From positions 62,001-126,000 of the forward strand of contig NZ_QFVR01000005.1 in assembly GCF_003143975.1 (NCBI RefSeq): a DNA stretch of 64,000 bases, read 5' to 3'. Within the stretch, counting starts at the first letter, position 1; each line of letters starts with the position of its first letter. The position numbers and the translations under genes are program-made. Under the pieces are notes generated by a model that was given only the letters and a program-made list of their open reading frames with translations, was not told where the DNA came from and searched no databases. This document shows positions 25,119-33,029 of this stretch, piece by piece. The stretch comes from Kurthia sibirica (lineage in GTDB: Bacteria > Bacillota > Bacilli > Bacillales_A > Planococcaceae).

Positions 25119-25592
25119 CTACTCAGATTGTTTATTATAGAAGACTATTAAATCATTTATTTTACTATGTTCTGATAGGAGCATTTGATAGCCCTGCCAT
25201 TTGACTAACTGATGCTCATTCATTATATAATCAGTTAAATTATTTGAAGGCATTTTTTTCTTCATGTTTAAAATTTCTACGGCATAAATTTCTTTATGAT
25301 CAGAAAAATAGTGAATCGTATAGTTAGGTTTTTTATCAAAATATTGGCGATCATTGCGTTCAAATTTTTCGATATGAACCAATGGTGTTTCTATAATAAA
25401 TGGTTTTGCCTCTTTACCTGTAAGTTTTAAAACATCACCATTATGCACAATTTCCACTTTGTTAATAGATGGTGCTTTTTCAATAATAGTATGGATAGCT
25501 TTTTGTTGCTTGTCATTATTTTCGTATGTCGACATGGCTGAAATAGCGATCACGATTAATATTGCTCCTACTATTGTCCATCTTTTTTTCAT
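25119..25592 (-). CDS. Membrane-anchored protein of unknown function
   Basis: 157 residues. An N-terminal hydrophobic segment (about 5-22, [16 protein letters not shown]) without a clear cleavage site suggests a signal anchor, leaving a small hydrophilic domain outside the cell. No family recognised. TAGGAGTAG precedes the ATG. It lies next to the segment bounded by direct repeats that holds lmrAB; one repeat begins 47 bp before its start codon. Confidence 0.65.
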
Positions 25593-25639
25593 ATAATCTA
25601 CTCCTAATCATGTGGTTAATGCTACTGTATAGTATTGTA

Positions 25640-25707
25640 CCATATGAATTTAGCTCTGTTTAATATTGTTATAAACTTTTTTTGGTTTTATATATAGACT
25701 AGAGAGG
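25640..25707. repeat. Direct repeat, left copy flanking lmrAB segment
   Basis: Shares CCATATGAAT, AGCT, TATAAACTT and the 16-mer ATATAGACTAGAGAGG, in the same order and orientation, with 28278-28338. It ends 2 bp from the lmrB-like stop codon. Confidence 0.65.
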
Positions 25708-25708
25708 T

Positions 25709-27121
25709 TTATTGTTTTTCTCTTTTTATAAATAGTGCACTTATAAAACCAACTACCGCTACTGCTGTAATGAAGTAAAAGGCATATTTTGTACCCGCTG
25801 CTAAAATCTCCTGTGCAACAGCTGATGGATTGTCTATCATGAAGTATTTTTGCCCTTGAATCATTAAGGTAATTGCAATTGCTGTACCCGCTGCTCCAGC
25901 AATTTGTTGTAATGTATTCATAACAGCTGCCCCATCGGTATACATCGTACGTGGCAGTTGATTTAGTCCGTTTGTTTGCGCTGGCATGATAATCATAGAT
26001 ACACCAGCAAAATAAAACATATTTGCAATAATAATTTTCCAAATTGCTACATCAGCTGACAAGGTTGTCACAAACAATAAACTACCAATTACGATAAGAA
26101 TAAACCCTGCTGGTACTAATTTTTTGGCGCCAATTTTATCAAAAGCACGCCCAATAACAGGCGATAATATTGCATTTAAAGCACTACCTGGTAATAAAAT
26201 TAATCCTGCAATTGCTGCACTATAAAATAGCGCACCTTTTAAATATAACGGCAATAATATTGCATTTGCTAGTATAAGTACCATCCCTAAAAATAACTGT
26301 GCTGTCCCTAATGAGAACATAGAAAATTTAAAGACACGTAAATTAATCATTGGTGTTTTTAAGTTCAATTGAAGTACTATAAATGATATTAAACTAATGA
26401 TTCCAATCAAAAGGGGTATCAGTACCTGTGGTGAATTCAATGATTTTTCTGCAATCGTACTCAAGCTATAAATTAATCCACCAAAACCAATAGTAGATAA
26501 CAAAATTGAAATAACACTAATTTTTGGTTTTGTAATGGTTGATACATTATCAATTTGGCGCGTACCAAATACTAATAACACACTGTAAAATACTAAGCTC
26601 AACCAGAAAATATATGTCCAATCTAATAGATCGACAATTAAGCCAGCAATCGTTGGTCCGATTGCTGGTGCAGTCGTAATTACTAGGCCCATTAACCCCA
26701 TTACCATGCCACGTTTTTGAATAGGAAAAATAACTAATATCACATTCATCATTAGTGGTAATAAAATACCTGTCCCTAATGCTTGGATAATTCGTGCTGT
26801 TATTAACAGACTAAATGATGGCGCTAATGCACCTAGAATCGTTCCAATAATTGATAAAACTAATGCGACAACCACTAATTGTTTTGTCGTATACCATTTA
26901 ATAATAAGGGAAGATACAGGTACTAATATACCTAGAGTCAATAAATACCCTGTTGTTAACCATTGCGCCTGTGCTTCATTGATAGAGAAATCTACCATTA
27001 TATTTGTTAATGCCATATTTAATGCGGTTTCACTAAAAAGCCCTATAAAAGCACCTAACATTAGCACAAATGCCATTTTTTTCGCACTGCGTACTTCGAT
27101 TACTTGATTATTATTTGTCAA
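25709..27121 (-). CDS. lmrB: DHA2-family drug efflux transporter, LmrB-like
   Basis: Major facilitator protein of 470 residues with about 14 hydrophobic segments, of the EmrB/QacA/LmrB drug:proton antiporter group. Motif C appears as TTAPAIGPTIAG, and the N-terminal DxxxxNxAL-like region as SETALNMALTNIM, with QWLTTGYLL following. The start is TTG at 27121, 9 bp after GAGGAG. It lies 64 bp after the TetR gene, with an exact LmrA/QdoR-type operator between, reproducing the Bacillus subtilis lmrAB order. It should export antibiotics or flavonoid-like compounds and be derepressed by them. The substrate range is inferred from the family. Confidence 0.87.
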   Translation of the reverse strand: MTNNNQVIEVRSAKKMAFVLMLGAFIGLFSETALNMALTNIMVDFSINEAQAQWLTTGYLLTLGILVPVSSLIIKWYTTKQLVVVALVLSIIGTILGALAPSFSLLITARIIQALGTGILLPLMMNVILVIFPIQKRGMVMGLMGLVITTAPAIGPTIAGLIVDLLDWTYIFWLSLVFYSVLLVFGTRQIDNVSTITKPKISVISILLSTIGFGGLIYSLSTIAEKSLNSPQVLIPLLIGIISLISFIVLQLNLKTPMINLRVFKFSMFSLGTAQLFLGMVLILANAILLPLYLKGALFYSAAIAGLILLPGSALNAILSPVIGRAFDKIGAKKLVPAGFILIVIGSLLFVTTLSADVAIWKIIIANMFYFAGVSMIIMPAQTNGLNQLPRTMYTDGAAVMNTLQQIAGAAGTAIAITLMIQGQKYFMIDNPSAVAQEILAAGTKYAFYFITAVAVVGFISALFIKREKQ

Positions 27122-27145
27122 AATGAATTGCTCCTCTTAATAAAT

Positions 27146-27163
27146 TAGACCGGTCTATATAAT
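27146..27163 (-). promoter_or_regulatory. LmrA/QdoR-type operator upstream of lmrB
   Basis: Minus strand ATTATATAGACCGGTCTA fits exactly the recalled B. subtilis LmrA/YxaF box AWTATAtagaNYGgTCTA. The core TAGACCGGTCTA is a perfect palindrome. Confidence 0.8.
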
Positions 27164-27185
27164 ATTAACCAAAAAATCACCTTTA

Positions 27186-27767
27186 TTATTTGGTTAATAA
27201 TAAAGGAAGTAATTCAATTATATCACGTAATGGTTTGCTTGATTTCTTTGTTAAACAGAGTGTGATACCACCCTCTATAAAGCAATTTATAACACTGCTA
27301 ATATAGGTTGCCTTTGCTTCATCATACCCATAGGCAATTAACTTATCTTTATATATGCTTTCCCACAATAAATATGTATGCTCACATTTAATGCGCAAAT
27401 TTTCGTTTACCAGTGCCGTTTCCAACGCTAATAACCCAATTGGAATCGATATTGCATTTTCTGGGATTTTATCAATATCATCAAATGTTTCGGCAATCGT
27501 TCGGAGATGTTGTTGAAATGCGATAATGGGATCCAGAGATAAGTCGATATTCGTGTAAATATTCGTTGCAATAATATCTTTGAAAACATCAATTGCTTCT
27601 GAAGCTAATTGTTCTTTGCCATGGGGGAAATGATAGTATAAGGAGCCTTTAGGGGCACCGCTTTCCTTCAAAATTTGACTTAAACCAGTAGCATGATAAC
27701 CATTCAGATGAAATAATCGACTAGCTGTATGCAATATTTTATCCCGCGAACTTATCTTCTCTGTCAC
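27186..27767 (-). CDS. lmrA: TetR-family repressor, LmrA/QdoR-like
   Basis: 193-residue TetR regulator. The N-terminal helix-turn-helix (about 8-55) includes LFHLNGYHATGLSQILKE and GAPKGSLYYHFPHGKEQLA, very close to the pattern of B. subtilis LmrA and YxaF. The C-terminal ligand domain (NCFIEGGITL) is also of that type. Start GTG at 27767 follows GAGGTG. An operator-like box lies just upstream (27783-27800) and another ahead of lmrB, implying autorepression and control of the pump. The B. subtilis homologues respond to lincomycin-class drugs or flavonoids; the inducer here is unknown. Confidence 0.87.
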   Translation of the reverse strand: MTEKISSRDKILHTASRLFHLNGYHATGLSQILKESGAPKGSLYYHFPHGKEQLASEAIDVFKDIIATNIYTNIDLSLDPIIAFQQHLRTIAETFDDIDKIPENAISIPIGLLALETALVNENLRIKCEHTYLLWESIYKDKLIAYGYDEAKATYISSVINCFIEGGITLCLTKKSSKPLRDIIELLPLLLTK

Positions 27768-27782
27768 AAGTAAACACCTCGA

Positions 27783-27800
27783 ATTATAGTAATCGGTCTA
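27783..27800 (+). promoter_or_regulatory. LmrA/QdoR-type operator upstream of lmrA
   Basis: ATTATAGTAATCGGTCTA keeps all the strongly conserved positions of AWTATAtagaNYGgTCTA and differs only in the less conserved tag part. It lies 16 bp upstream of the repressor start codon. Confidence 0.7.
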
Positions 27801-28277
27801 TTTATTATAATAGTATTTTTATTTTAGTAAGTCAATCATTCTGTCAGTGAAACAAGTGCTTGCTCAACTAGTAGTGATCTGTTAGAGAGAAGTTTAAATG
27901 TCATTCGACTACAAGTTTGAGTTTTTGAGCATGTTATTGCCCTACAACTTCCAGCTATTTCACCTGTTTGCATATCATTTCTTACTGTTACCATTTTGCT
28001 AAGTTGTGCCAACATCATTTACCTTTTCAGTGGCATAGGACAGCTAATAGGATCACGCGCTACACGTATATCTTGATTAGCGGTGAGATACCCTATACTA
28101 GCCATTCCAAAAAGCATAGTTCCAAATTCTTGAGCGAACTTGGAAGGAGTGTGCTACTCGTTAATAATTATTTCTAGAGAAGTTTCATAGCCTATACTCT
28201 TTTTGCAATAAACTTTCTCTTTGATTTATCTAAGTGGTGAGAAGGAATTTTAGCAAGCTTTACTTTACTTTATTTAG
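27801..28277. other. Intergenic region with two abutting small frames
   Basis: On the minus strand, a 45-codon frame (28019-28156, containing MLFGMASIGYLTANQDI and ending CPMPLKR) stops at TAA and is followed at once by ATGATG opening a 60-codon frame (27836-28018). Neither has a convincing ribosome binding site or recognised homology. They may be fragments of a decayed gene left inside the repeat-bounded segment. Confidence 0.35.
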
Positions 28278-28338
28278 CCATATGAATAGCTATTTTTTGT
28301 ATAAACTTGTTTTTGTTCCTCAATATAGACTAGAGAGG
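28278..28338. repeat. Direct repeat, right copy flanking lmrAB segment
   Basis: Counterpart of 25640-25707, with the same ordered blocks and the 16-mer ATATAGACTAGAGAGG. It ends 6 bp from the stop codon of the RsiV-like gene. Confidence 0.65.
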
Positions 28339-28344
28339 ATTACT

Positions 28345-29190
28345 TTATTCGATATATTCATTAGATACTAAATTTTGTTGTAGTATCTTTGTCGGAATTG
28401 GAAATTTAACATTGCCCATAAAACGTGGTGCCACAACGTTTTCGTCAAAAACGATGACGAGTTGTTTCTGGCCGTTTATATAAAATTGCTGATTAGGCTT
28501 AATTTTTTTAAAATTTTCAGCATCGTGTTCACCATATTGCGATGCTGCCGCTATATAATAAGTCTTTTCATTAGTTGCTTGTTTCATGTCATTGATCATT
28601 TGTTTTTTTATATGATTGGAAATAATATCAATATAGTGATCATCTCTAAATAATATGGGTAATGTAAGCATTATTTTTGCTTTTGGATCTACGACATCAT
28701 AGGTCAATTGAGGTGATACCGTTGCTGACGTAGCTGCTGTATAATGCTGTAAAACATATAGATTCTGCGTATTCTGCAACACCTTATAATGGGAGGTAAG
28801 CGCTAAATCTCCGGATTTTTTTAAGGTCATTAAATGCGTTTCAAAATGTGTGTATTGACGCCGTGCTTCCTGAATATATTTATTGTTTAATTCATTTTCA
28901 GTCGTATTTTTTTCCATTACTTTTACTTTTAATGTATTTTTTTGTACACTTTCATCATCACGATTTGTTGATAGTACCTCTAGTACTTGGCCGACTAGCG
29001 GTATTTTACCTACTGTATTTGCGAAAGTTGTACTGATGTTCATCGTCATAATTAAAGTGACTATTGTAATACTAATGAAACCACTCATCCAGATCATTCG
29101 ATTCGTATAAAGTGATTTTTTATACGTTTTTTCAGGATTTCTTTTCTTTATTTTAGACATTTCTTTATTTACTGGTGGCTCGTTACCCAA
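28345..29190 (-). CDS. RsiV-like anti-sigma or DUF3298-type membrane protein
   Basis: 281-residue single-pass membrane protein: basic cytoplasmic tail (1-30), hydrophobic segment (about 32-52), extracellular domain. The C-terminal part (INGQKQLVIVFDENVVAPRF, then MGNVKFPIP) matches the DUF3298 pattern of RsiV, the lysozyme-sensing anti-sigma factor, and the length (281 versus about 285) also fits. The region after the membrane segment (TVGKIPLVGQVLEVL) resembles DUF4179-type sigma regulators. Start TTG 29190 lies 9 bp after AGGAG. There is no sigV-like gene next to it; the only ECF-like gene is 3.4 kb away and degenerate. Anti-sigma function is inferred. Confidence 0.65.
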   Translation of the reverse strand: MGNEPPVNKEMSKIKKRNPEKTYKKSLYTNRMIWMSGFISITIVTLIMTMNISTTFANTVGKIPLVGQVLEVLSTNRDDESVQKNTLKVKVMEKNTTENELNNKYIQEARRQYTHFETHLMTLKKSGDLALTSHYKVLQNTQNLYVLQHYTAATSATVSPQLTYDVVDPKAKIMLTLPILFRDDHYIDIISNHIKKQMINDMKQATNEKTYYIAAASQYGEHDAENFKKIKPNQQFYINGQKQLVIVFDENVVAPRFMGNVKFPIPTKILQQNLVSNEYIE

Positions 29191-29263
29191 CTGTCACATC
29201 TCCTACTTGAATAGTACGCTGCGTCATCATTGCAGTCCTGCCCTACTTCTTATTATTTATTCA

Positions 29264-29299
29264 TTAAAAAAACCGTCGATTAAATGAGTTCGACGGTTT
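29264..29299 (-). terminator. Terminator of cyclophilin gene
   Basis: Arms AAACCGTCGA / TCGACGGTTT with a 10-bp loop, followed on the minus strand by T residues. Confidence 0.85.
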
Positions 29300-29354
29300 A
29301 ACTTAATTAAGTTTACTGGAACATACTATTTTTTCAAGACCCAAATATCTACCA

Positions 29355-29377
29355 GTAAATACAAGGCTTGTATTTAC
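29355..29377. repeat. Loop-free palindrome
   Basis: GTAAATACAAG and CTTGTATTTAC flank a single base, so the arms are back to back. A second imperfect repeat (AATGAAATG / CATTCATT) follows at 29379-29407. Both lie between the cyclophilin stop and its terminator. Operator-like or cruciform-forming; function unknown. Confidence 0.5.
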
Positions 29378-29423
29378 GCAATGAAATGGTGTAGTCATTC
29401 CATTCATTGGGCCGTATAATCGA

Positions 29424-30077
29424 CTATTTTATTTTATTTGGAGCTGGATAATCAAAGCCTTTTGTATCTACTTTTACCGATACCATCACTTGATCTTCAT
29501 TTGGTTTATCTGCACTATTTTTTGGTGACTTGGCAATTTTATCGACTGTAGTCATACCGCTAGTAACTTTACCGAAAGCAGCATATTCATTATTTAAATT
29601 TTCACTGTCCGCCTGCATGATAAAGAACTGTGACCCTGCTGAATCCTTATCTTGTGAGCGAGCCATCGAGATTACACCTCGCTCATGTGCAAGTTTATTA
29701 TCAAAATCATTATTCGTGAACTCACCTTTAATAGTGTAATCCGGTCCACCTGAGCCATTTCCTTGTGGATCCCCACCTTGAATCATGAAACCATCAATAA
29801 TACGATGGAATAACAGGCCATCATAGAACCCGCTATTTGCGAGGGCAATAAAATTCGCAACAGTGTTTGGTGCTACTTTAGGTTCTAGTTCAATGATGAT
29901 TTTTTTATTGTTTGCCATTGTAATTGTAGCAATTGGATTTTCTTTTACTTTTTTCTCATATTGATCATTTGCTGGTGTTTTTTGCTTGTCAGTAGCTTGG
30001 TCATCTTTACCACATGCTGCTACAATAAATAAGATTGCCATGATCGGCAGTATTAGTTTAAACCACTTTGACGTCAT
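29424..30077 (-). CDS. Cyclophilin-type peptidyl-prolyl isomerase lipoprotein
   Basis: 217 residues. The N-terminal signal peptide ends in the lipobox IVAAC, so the mature protein should be lipid-anchored on the outer face of the membrane. The cyclophilin domain (about 45-205) contains LLFHRIIDGFMIQGGDPQ with the catalytic Arg, SMARSQDKDSAGSQFFI and the AFGKVTSG loop. It speeds proline isomerisation during folding of exported proteins. It begins 23 bp after the desK-like stop, so the two may be co-transcribed. AAAGGGG lies upstream of the ATG at slightly long spacing. A stem-loop terminator lies about 125 bp downstream. Confidence 0.92.
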   Translation of the reverse strand: MTSKWFKLILPIMAILFIVAACGKDDQATDKQKTPANDQYEKKVKENPIATITMANNKKIIIELEPKVAPNTVANFIALANSGFYDGLLFHRIIDGFMIQGGDPQGNGSGGPDYTIKGEFTNNDFDNKLAHERGVISMARSQDKDSAGSQFFIMQADSENLNNEYAAFGKVTSGMTTVDKIAKSPKNSADKPNEDQVMVSVKVDTKGFDYPAPNKIK

Positions 30078-30100
30078 CTGTCATTAATCCCCTTTACCTA

Positions 30101-31240
30101 CTATAATAGTGACTTACCATTGTCCTCATGATAAACAATTACTAATGGCACGATAATTTTAATCGTAAAGCCTTTTGTCGATTCAAACTGTACTTGACCG
30201 TTGACGAATTGAATACGCTCCATTATCCCTTTTATACCATTACCATAATGCTTATCATTCACATTATAACCAATACCATCATCTGCGATTGTCATACGAA
30301 TTTCTTTTGCTGTTTGCTCTATACGAATATAACACTTCGTTGCTTTACTATGACGAACAATATTATTAACCGCTTCCTTCAAACACATACTTAATGTATT
30401 TTCTAAAATTAATGGTACAGAATCAAGCTTAATCTTGCCTTTTAATTTCAAATCAATATTGGCTACTTCCAGTATTTCTTGTACATGGAGCAATTCATCT
30501 TCAATTTTAATTTTTTTCATGTCTGATACCATTTCACGTACTTCTTTTAATGCCATACTTGATACTTTACGAATATCGCCTAACTCCAGCTTTGCTTGTT
30601 CCTTGTCTTTATCGACCAGTCGGATGGCTAAATCAAGCTTTAAACCAATCATCGATAGTTTTTGACCTAATGTATCGTGAAGATCTCGAGCTATACGCTG
30701 TCTTTCTTCCACAATGCTCAGTTCATGTATACGACTCTCAGCAGATTTTAACTTAAGCTCTAACTGATCACTTTGCGTGCGGCTAAATAAGTAGAAAGGT
30801 GCTAATATTACGCCAAAAACGACGACAACCATGAAGGGAATTTGCTGTATATACAGTTCTGTTTCAATGAAGAAACCTGATAAAATAGAACCCACTGTAA
30901 TGGCAATATGAAAACCATACATAATAAAGAAACCTACTTTATTGCGAATACGTCCAATCAAAAACGCTGTAAATAGCGCAAAATAAAAATAACCGAATAA
31001 AATAGCCATAACGGCATTAATAATCATTTCAAAAGAAAGCCACATATAACTTAAACGACCTGGTTGTGAAAAATCCATATATACACAGATTAAATACGTA
31101 ATCAATACCGCAGCTGCTATACTTTGTACGGTAAAGCTTTGATTTTTAAAGATAATATAATATGGGATAAAACAAATGAAAATCCAACCTAAGATACTAT
31201 AGATAGGATGCTTCGGTATAATAGCATACCAATTTGACAA
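30101..31240 (-). CDS. desK: Sensor histidine kinase, DesK-like, without response regulator
   Basis: 379 residues: five hydrophobic segments (about 15-150), a short coiled linker, a HisKA_3 dimerisation domain with phospho-acceptor H188 in EERQRIARDLHDTLGQKLS, and an HATPase with CLKEAVNN (N box), ADDGIGYN and GNGIKGIMERI. The transmembrane part (YFYFALFTAFLIGRI, IQQIPFM) and the His position match B. subtilis DesK, the membrane-fluidity thermosensor. In B. subtilis, desK is followed by desR and preceded by the desaturase gene des; here the gene downstream encodes a cyclophilin and neither partner is present. It may act on a regulator encoded elsewhere. Confidence 0.85.
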   Translation of the reverse strand: MSNWYAIIPKHPIYSILGWIFICFIPYYIIFKNQSFTVQSIAAAVLITYLICVYMDFSQPGRLSYMWLSFEMIINAVMAILFGYFYFALFTAFLIGRIRNKVGFFIMYGFHIAITVGSILSGFFIETELYIQQIPFMVVVVFGVILAPFYLFSRTQSDQLELKLKSAESRIHELSIVEERQRIARDLHDTLGQKLSMIGLKLDLAIRLVDKDKEQAKLELGDIRKVSSMALKEVREMVSDMKKIKIEDELLHVQEILEVANIDLKLKGKIKLDSVPLILENTLSMCLKEAVNNIVRHSKATKCYIRIEQTAKEIRMTIADDGIGYNVNDKHYGNGIKGIMERIQFVNGQVQFESTKGFTIKIIVPLVIVYHEDNGKSLL

Positions 31241-31517
31241 AACTGTTCAGCTCCTCTTTCTAGTAAGTATAGCGAAAAAACAGCACGAAACCTAGTGAAA
31301 ACTTTTACTCTGACAGGCGTTATACAGCATTCTATTCCACTTATCCACTTAACTATTCTTTTTAAGTCCGCCTTTCAACAAACAAGACCTTATCTAGCGA
31401 ACAAGACGCTCACCCTATCTTTTAAACAGTATGTAAAATAGTGGAAAACCATAGAGAAAACAAAAATTATCATGTACTATACAAGGAGGACAGTTTTTTT
31501 ATTTGGAGGTAGTTTTA

Positions 31518-32099
31518 ATGTTTGTTAAGTTATTTATATTAGGTATTTTATCAAAGAAAAATTTTCACCCGTATATGATTTTGAAAATCTTTGAACGGGT
31601 AGTGGAAATTGATCCCAGTTTTAAAATAAGCGATGGTAAACTATACTACCATTTTGATTCATTATTGAAAAAAAATTATATTACAGCTGTAGAAACAGTA
31701 GCACTTGAAAATCGGCCAGATAAAACTGTCTACACGATTACAGAAAGTGGTCAACAATATTTACGTGACTTAATCTATCAATCATTTGATAATATATTAT
31801 TGACGAACGTACAATCTTTGTACATACCTATTTTATTTTTAGATTATGTCAAACTTGATCAAGTCGTTATTATTCTTGATGAGGTCATCGTTCGTGAATC
31901 ACAACGTATTGGCACGATTGAACGCGTCGCTGAACATCCTGAATTAACAAATATTGCACATTTACAACTTATTTTTTCACATGCTTCAAAATCGTATGAT
32001 GATAATCTTACATGGCTGGCCCAATTACGGGATTCATTAAAAAAACATCTTCAGTCAACAACTGAAAGAAAAAAAGAGCCTGGGACAGAACAAAAATAG
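31518..32099 (+). CDS. PadR-family transcriptional regulator
   Basis: 193 residues. An N-terminal winged helix (about 1-80, with ISDGKLYYHFDSLLKKNYI and RPDKTVYTITESGQQYLRDL) is typical of PadR/Vir regulators, followed by a helical C-terminal dimerisation region. ATG 31518 lies 8 bp after GGAGG; the longer frame from 31503 overlaps that site. The last nine codons (KKEPGTEQK) and the TAG stop are supplied by the start of a dispersed repeat, so the native C-terminus was probably changed by the element. It faces away from the desK-like gene. Its targets are unknown. Confidence 0.8.
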   Translation: MFVKLFILGILSKKNFHPYMILKIFERVVEIDPSFKISDGKLYYHFDSLLKKNYITAVETVALENRPDKTVYTITESGQQYLRDLIYQSFDNILLTNVQSLYIPILFLDYVKLDQVVIILDEVIVRESQRIGTIERVAEHPELTNIAHLQLIFSHASKSYDDNLTWLAQLRDSLKKHLQSTTERKKEPGTEQK

Positions 32100-32297
32100 T
32101 ATGTCTCCCATACGAATAATCAAATCAATTGAACGCGCTGAAAACCCCATAGGAACGCAGTGACGAGGCGTTTGAAGCCATGTCCGCGGAAAGTGTTTTT
32201 CGAAGCGGAAATGACTTGAATTGAAATGAATAATCCCGTATGATTTCGAAAAATCATACGGGATTATCTCTATTGAAAATACGTTTATCTCAGGCTC
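32075..32297 (+). repeat. Dispersed intergenic repeat, copy 3
   Basis: Starts GAGCCTGGGACAGAAC inside the PadR-type coding region and ends TCTCAGGCTC. It contains the GCAGTGACGAGGCG block, CCATGTCCGCGGAAAG and the hairpin ATCCCGTATGATTTCG / AAATCATACGGGAT. It lies between convergent genes, and its ends can pair with each other. Confidence 0.9.
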
Positions 32298-32302
32298 TTT
32301 TT

Positions 32303-32773
32303 TTATTCTTTTTCAGGCGTTTCAACTACTGTCTTTTTAAAAATACCTAGTAAAAATGCAATTGTATGAATGATTAGAAATACCGATTCATTTAAATACC
32401 AACCATTTGTATAGCTGTTAAACGGAGTCATATTGTATATCAGTGACCCCGGATCTGCCCAAGTACCATTAAATTCTTCAATTTGAGATTGAATATATTG
32501 ATATTCTGTACCACCTGCCAAAATAAAGATTAGGATGGCAAGAAAAAAAGCAATCATAATTTTTGATTTAGATGCATGTGTAAAATATTCGCTACCTACT
32601 GCAAAAGTAATGAATAAACTTACTGCAACAAATGGTACTAAAATCACTAAAGGTATAAAAGCAGGATTTATATTGCCTAATGGTTCATCACTCTGCAATG
32701 TAAAATAATGATTGATAACTAAAAAACCGATAAAGGTGATACCTAAAGATATGTACCATGATAATTTTTTCAA
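32303..32773 (-). CDS. Four-segment membrane protein of unknown function
   Basis: 156-residue protein with hydrophobic segments at about 5-25, 42-65, 74-94 and 130-150, probably crossing the membrane four times, with a hydrophilic loop containing several Asn and Trp between segments three and four. No family recognised. The start is TTG 32773, with GGAGGGG at ideal spacing before it; the longer frame runs through this site. Its end abuts the dispersed repeat. Confidence 0.65.
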   Translation of the reverse strand: MKKLSWYISLGITFIGFLVINHYFTLQSDEPLGNINPAFIPLVILVPFVAVSLFITFAVGSEYFTHASKSKIMIAFFLAILIFILAGGTEYQYIQSQIEEFNGTWADPGSLIYNMTPFNSYTNGWYLNESVFLIIHTIAFLLGIFKKTVVETPEKE

Positions 32774-32839
32774 CGAAACCCCTCCATTAAATAGTATAAC
32801 GAATTTCAGTAATTTAAAAAACCACAAACTATCATTTTA

Positions 32840-32868
32840 TTGAAAATAGGTAGCCTTTTTGGTATGGT
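32840..32868 (+). promoter_or_regulatory. Promoter of thi operon
   Basis: TTGAAA, 17-bp spacer, TATGGT, about 20 bp upstream of the TPP riboswitch. Confidence 0.55.
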
Positions 32869-32885
32869 TATAGGTGACAAATGTT

Positions 32886-32964
32886 TTGCGGGGGAACTCT
32901 AATGAGTTGAGAAGGTTAAACCTGACCCTTTGAACCTGTCAGTTAATACTGACGAAGGGAGCAT
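32886..32964 (+). ncRNA. TPP riboswitch (THI element)
   Basis: Contains GCGGGGGAACTC, GTTGAGA, ACCCTTTGAACCTG, TTAATACTGACGAAGGGA in the order of the thi box. Followed at 32967-32996 by a terminator hairpin and then thiM, so thiamine pyrophosphate should switch off thiMDE. Confidence 0.95.
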
Positions 32965-32966
32965 GA

Positions 32967-32996
32967 AGACTCCTTTTTGCATTGGAGTCTTTTTTT
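32967..32996 (+). terminator. Riboswitch-controlled terminator
   Basis: AAGACTCC / GGAGTCTT with a 10-bp loop and seven T residues, right after the TPP aptamer. Confidence 0.9.
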
Positions 32997-33029
32997 CATT
33001 GTCATTCTAAATTAAAGGAGGTCATTGCT

